Assembly (NCBI GenBank): GCA_016714445.1
Contig: JADJNF010000008.1
Location: forward strand, 868,001 to 932,000
DNA: 64,000 bases
Origin: Saprospiraceae bacterium
GTDB lineage: Bacteria > Bacteroidota > Bacteroidia > Chitinophagales > Saprospiraceae
Direction of reading: 5' to 3'
Shown: one piece after another, positions 63,065 through 64,000 of the stretch
Position numbering within the stretch: the first letter of the stretch is position 1
Layout: each line of letters starts with the position of its first letter
The notes under the pieces: generated by a model
Databases searched by the model: none
Seen by the model: only the letters and a program-made list of their open reading frames with translations
What the model was told of the DNA's origin: nothing
Translations under genes and position numbers: made by a program

Positions 63065-64000
63065 TTATTTTTGCCTCCATTCCTGAGGTGCGACGCCAAA
63101 CTCTTGTTTGAACACCTTAGAAAAGTAGCTAGGATCGCTAAATCCGCAAATTAACGATATGTTCAGTATGGTGTCATTGGTGGCACTCAAGAGTTCTTTA
63201 GACTTTTGCAGGCGGATGAACCTTATGTATTGATTTGGTGACAGACCAGTAATGGCATTGAGTTTACGATGAACCTGAGAATATGACATAAACAGGTTTT
63301 TGGCCAGCTGCTCGACACTGAAACTTTCTTCAGATAGGTGAGCTTCAATTTCTGATGTCACTTTTTTAACAAATTCATTTTCAAGCTGTGGTATGACTAT
63401 ATCTTCGTAAGACGTATCTTCTTCTTTCCCGGCAATTTCTTTTGCAATGGATGTCAGGCCCATCTTGGTGGCGTAGGCTTTTTGGAGGATAGCCCTTTGC
63501 TCTAATAATTTTCGTACCCGCAATGTGAGTTCGTCTACGTTAAATGGTTTTTCAAGATAAGCCTCAGCTCCGTACTCTATGCCTTCGAGCCTGGAGACTA
63601 TATCTGCTTTGGCGGTAAGCATGATGATAGGTATGTGGCTGGTGCGCTCATCAAGACGTAGATTTCGAGTCATTTCAAATCCGTCCATAAAGGGCATCAT
63701 GACATCTGTGATGATGAGATCAGGGATGAGATCGCGTGCTATGTCTAAACCTTCTTGCCCATCTTTGCCTACTGCCAGGCGGTAATCCTGGAGACAACTA
63801 GCGGTGTATGCTACCACATCAGCGTTATCTTCTACGAGTAGAATGAGTTCTTTATCCGGGTTAGTTTGGTTTTGAAAATCAATAATTCTGGCTTTATGGT
63901 TATCATCTGTTTGTGTGTTAACGATCAAAGCAGACTCTCTAATCGATGTCTCTTCTACATAATCTTTGATGATTTCCAGTGGTAAGATGACTGTAAATTC
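63065..64000 (-). CDS. Hybrid two-component system protein, C-terminal part (cut by window edge)
   Basis: The frame stays open to base 64000, so a TTG at 63928 is not the start. The first visible residues (EFTVILPL) match the last strand of a HATPase domain, and after a linker comes a response-regulator receiver domain (LLVEDNADVV, phosphoacceptor Asp in LIITDVMMPFMDG, Lys in AYLEKPF) and an AraC-type helix-turn-helix end (SYSQVHRKLNAITG and FSDPSYFSKVFKQEFGVAP). This kinase-receiver-AraC order defines a hybrid two-component regulator, which in Bacteroidota senses glycans and activates nearby polysaccharide genes; the target locus is presumably to the right. Confidence 0.93.
   Translation of the reverse strand, partial: EFTVILPLEIIKDYVEETSIRESALIVNTQTDDNHKARIIDFQNQTNPDKELILLVEDNADVVAYTASCLQDYRLAVGKDGQEGLDIARDLIPDLIITDVMMPFMDGFEMTRNLRLDERTSHIPIIMLTAKADIVSRLEGIEYGAEAYLEKPFNVDELTLRVRKLLEQRAILQKAYATKMGLTSIAKEIAGKEEDTSYEDIVIPQLENEFVKKVTSEIEAHLSEESFSVEQLAKNLFMSYSQVHRKLNAITGLSPNQYIRFIRLQKSKELLSATNDTILNISLICGFSDPSYFSKVFKQEFGVAPQEWRQK

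Overview
The window is AT-rich chromosomal DNA from a member of the Bacteroidota, most likely a free-living, gliding-type or sludge/sediment lineage such as the Saprospiria (the exact class is inference). The evidence is: genes for the type IX secretion system (PorZ-like protein, sorting-domain exonuclease), a hybrid two-component regulator, GH97 and S46 families, DUF2723, DUF4286 and DUF5723 proteins, BshA of bacillithiol synthesis, repeated SPI/SPII signal peptides, and many promoter -7 boxes of the Bacteroidota form TAnnTTTG. No rRNA, tRNA, CRISPR array, phage or transposase was recognised.

Layout. 1-10 kb is accessory-like: a truncated DUF3427 helicase tail, an alpha/beta hydrolase, a small lipoprotein with a frameshifted signal peptide, a class C beta-lactamase-like hydrolase, a DUF4143 ATPase bracketed by palindromic repeats, an EGF-like lipoprotein, an unknown 220-aa protein, a zinc-free MDR oxidoreductase and a GH97 glycosidase. 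10-20 kb holds a zincin/beta-propeller/beta-barrel surface protein, a TPR protein with a DUF4286 gene, a sensor kinase, an outer membrane barrel protein, a small c-type cytochrome-like lipoprotein and glyS. 20-25 kb is a three-gene amidohydrolase operon in which two members have lost metal ligands. 25-34 kb has a T9SS-exported endonuclease/exonuclease/phosphatase protein and a six-gene minus-strand operon (lipoprotein, DUF5723 barrel, esterase, TPR lipoprotein, aldo/keto reductase, DUF1295).

34-47 kb holds a DPP11-type S46 peptidase, a GH113-like enzyme and panC in one plus-strand unit, then a barrel protein, xerD, bshA, porZ, nadD-dnaN and a solitary M16 homologue without the zinc motif. 47-54 kb is mreB-mreC-mreD-mrdA followed by glgB, without rodA. 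54-64 kb holds a small promoter-to-terminator unit of unknown product, a DUF2723-rpiB-M28 peptidase operon, a small membrane protein with an RluA-family pseudouridine synthase, thiL, a DUF3592 protein and the 3' end of a hybrid two-component regulator that runs off the right edge.

The most unusual signals are non-coding: a palindromic repeat flanking the DUF4143 gene, two different dispersed repeats placed in the same orientation upstream of unrelated minus-strand genes, and a compact transcription unit after glgB. No convincing new defence or biosynthetic system is visible; most of the window is core or envelope biology.
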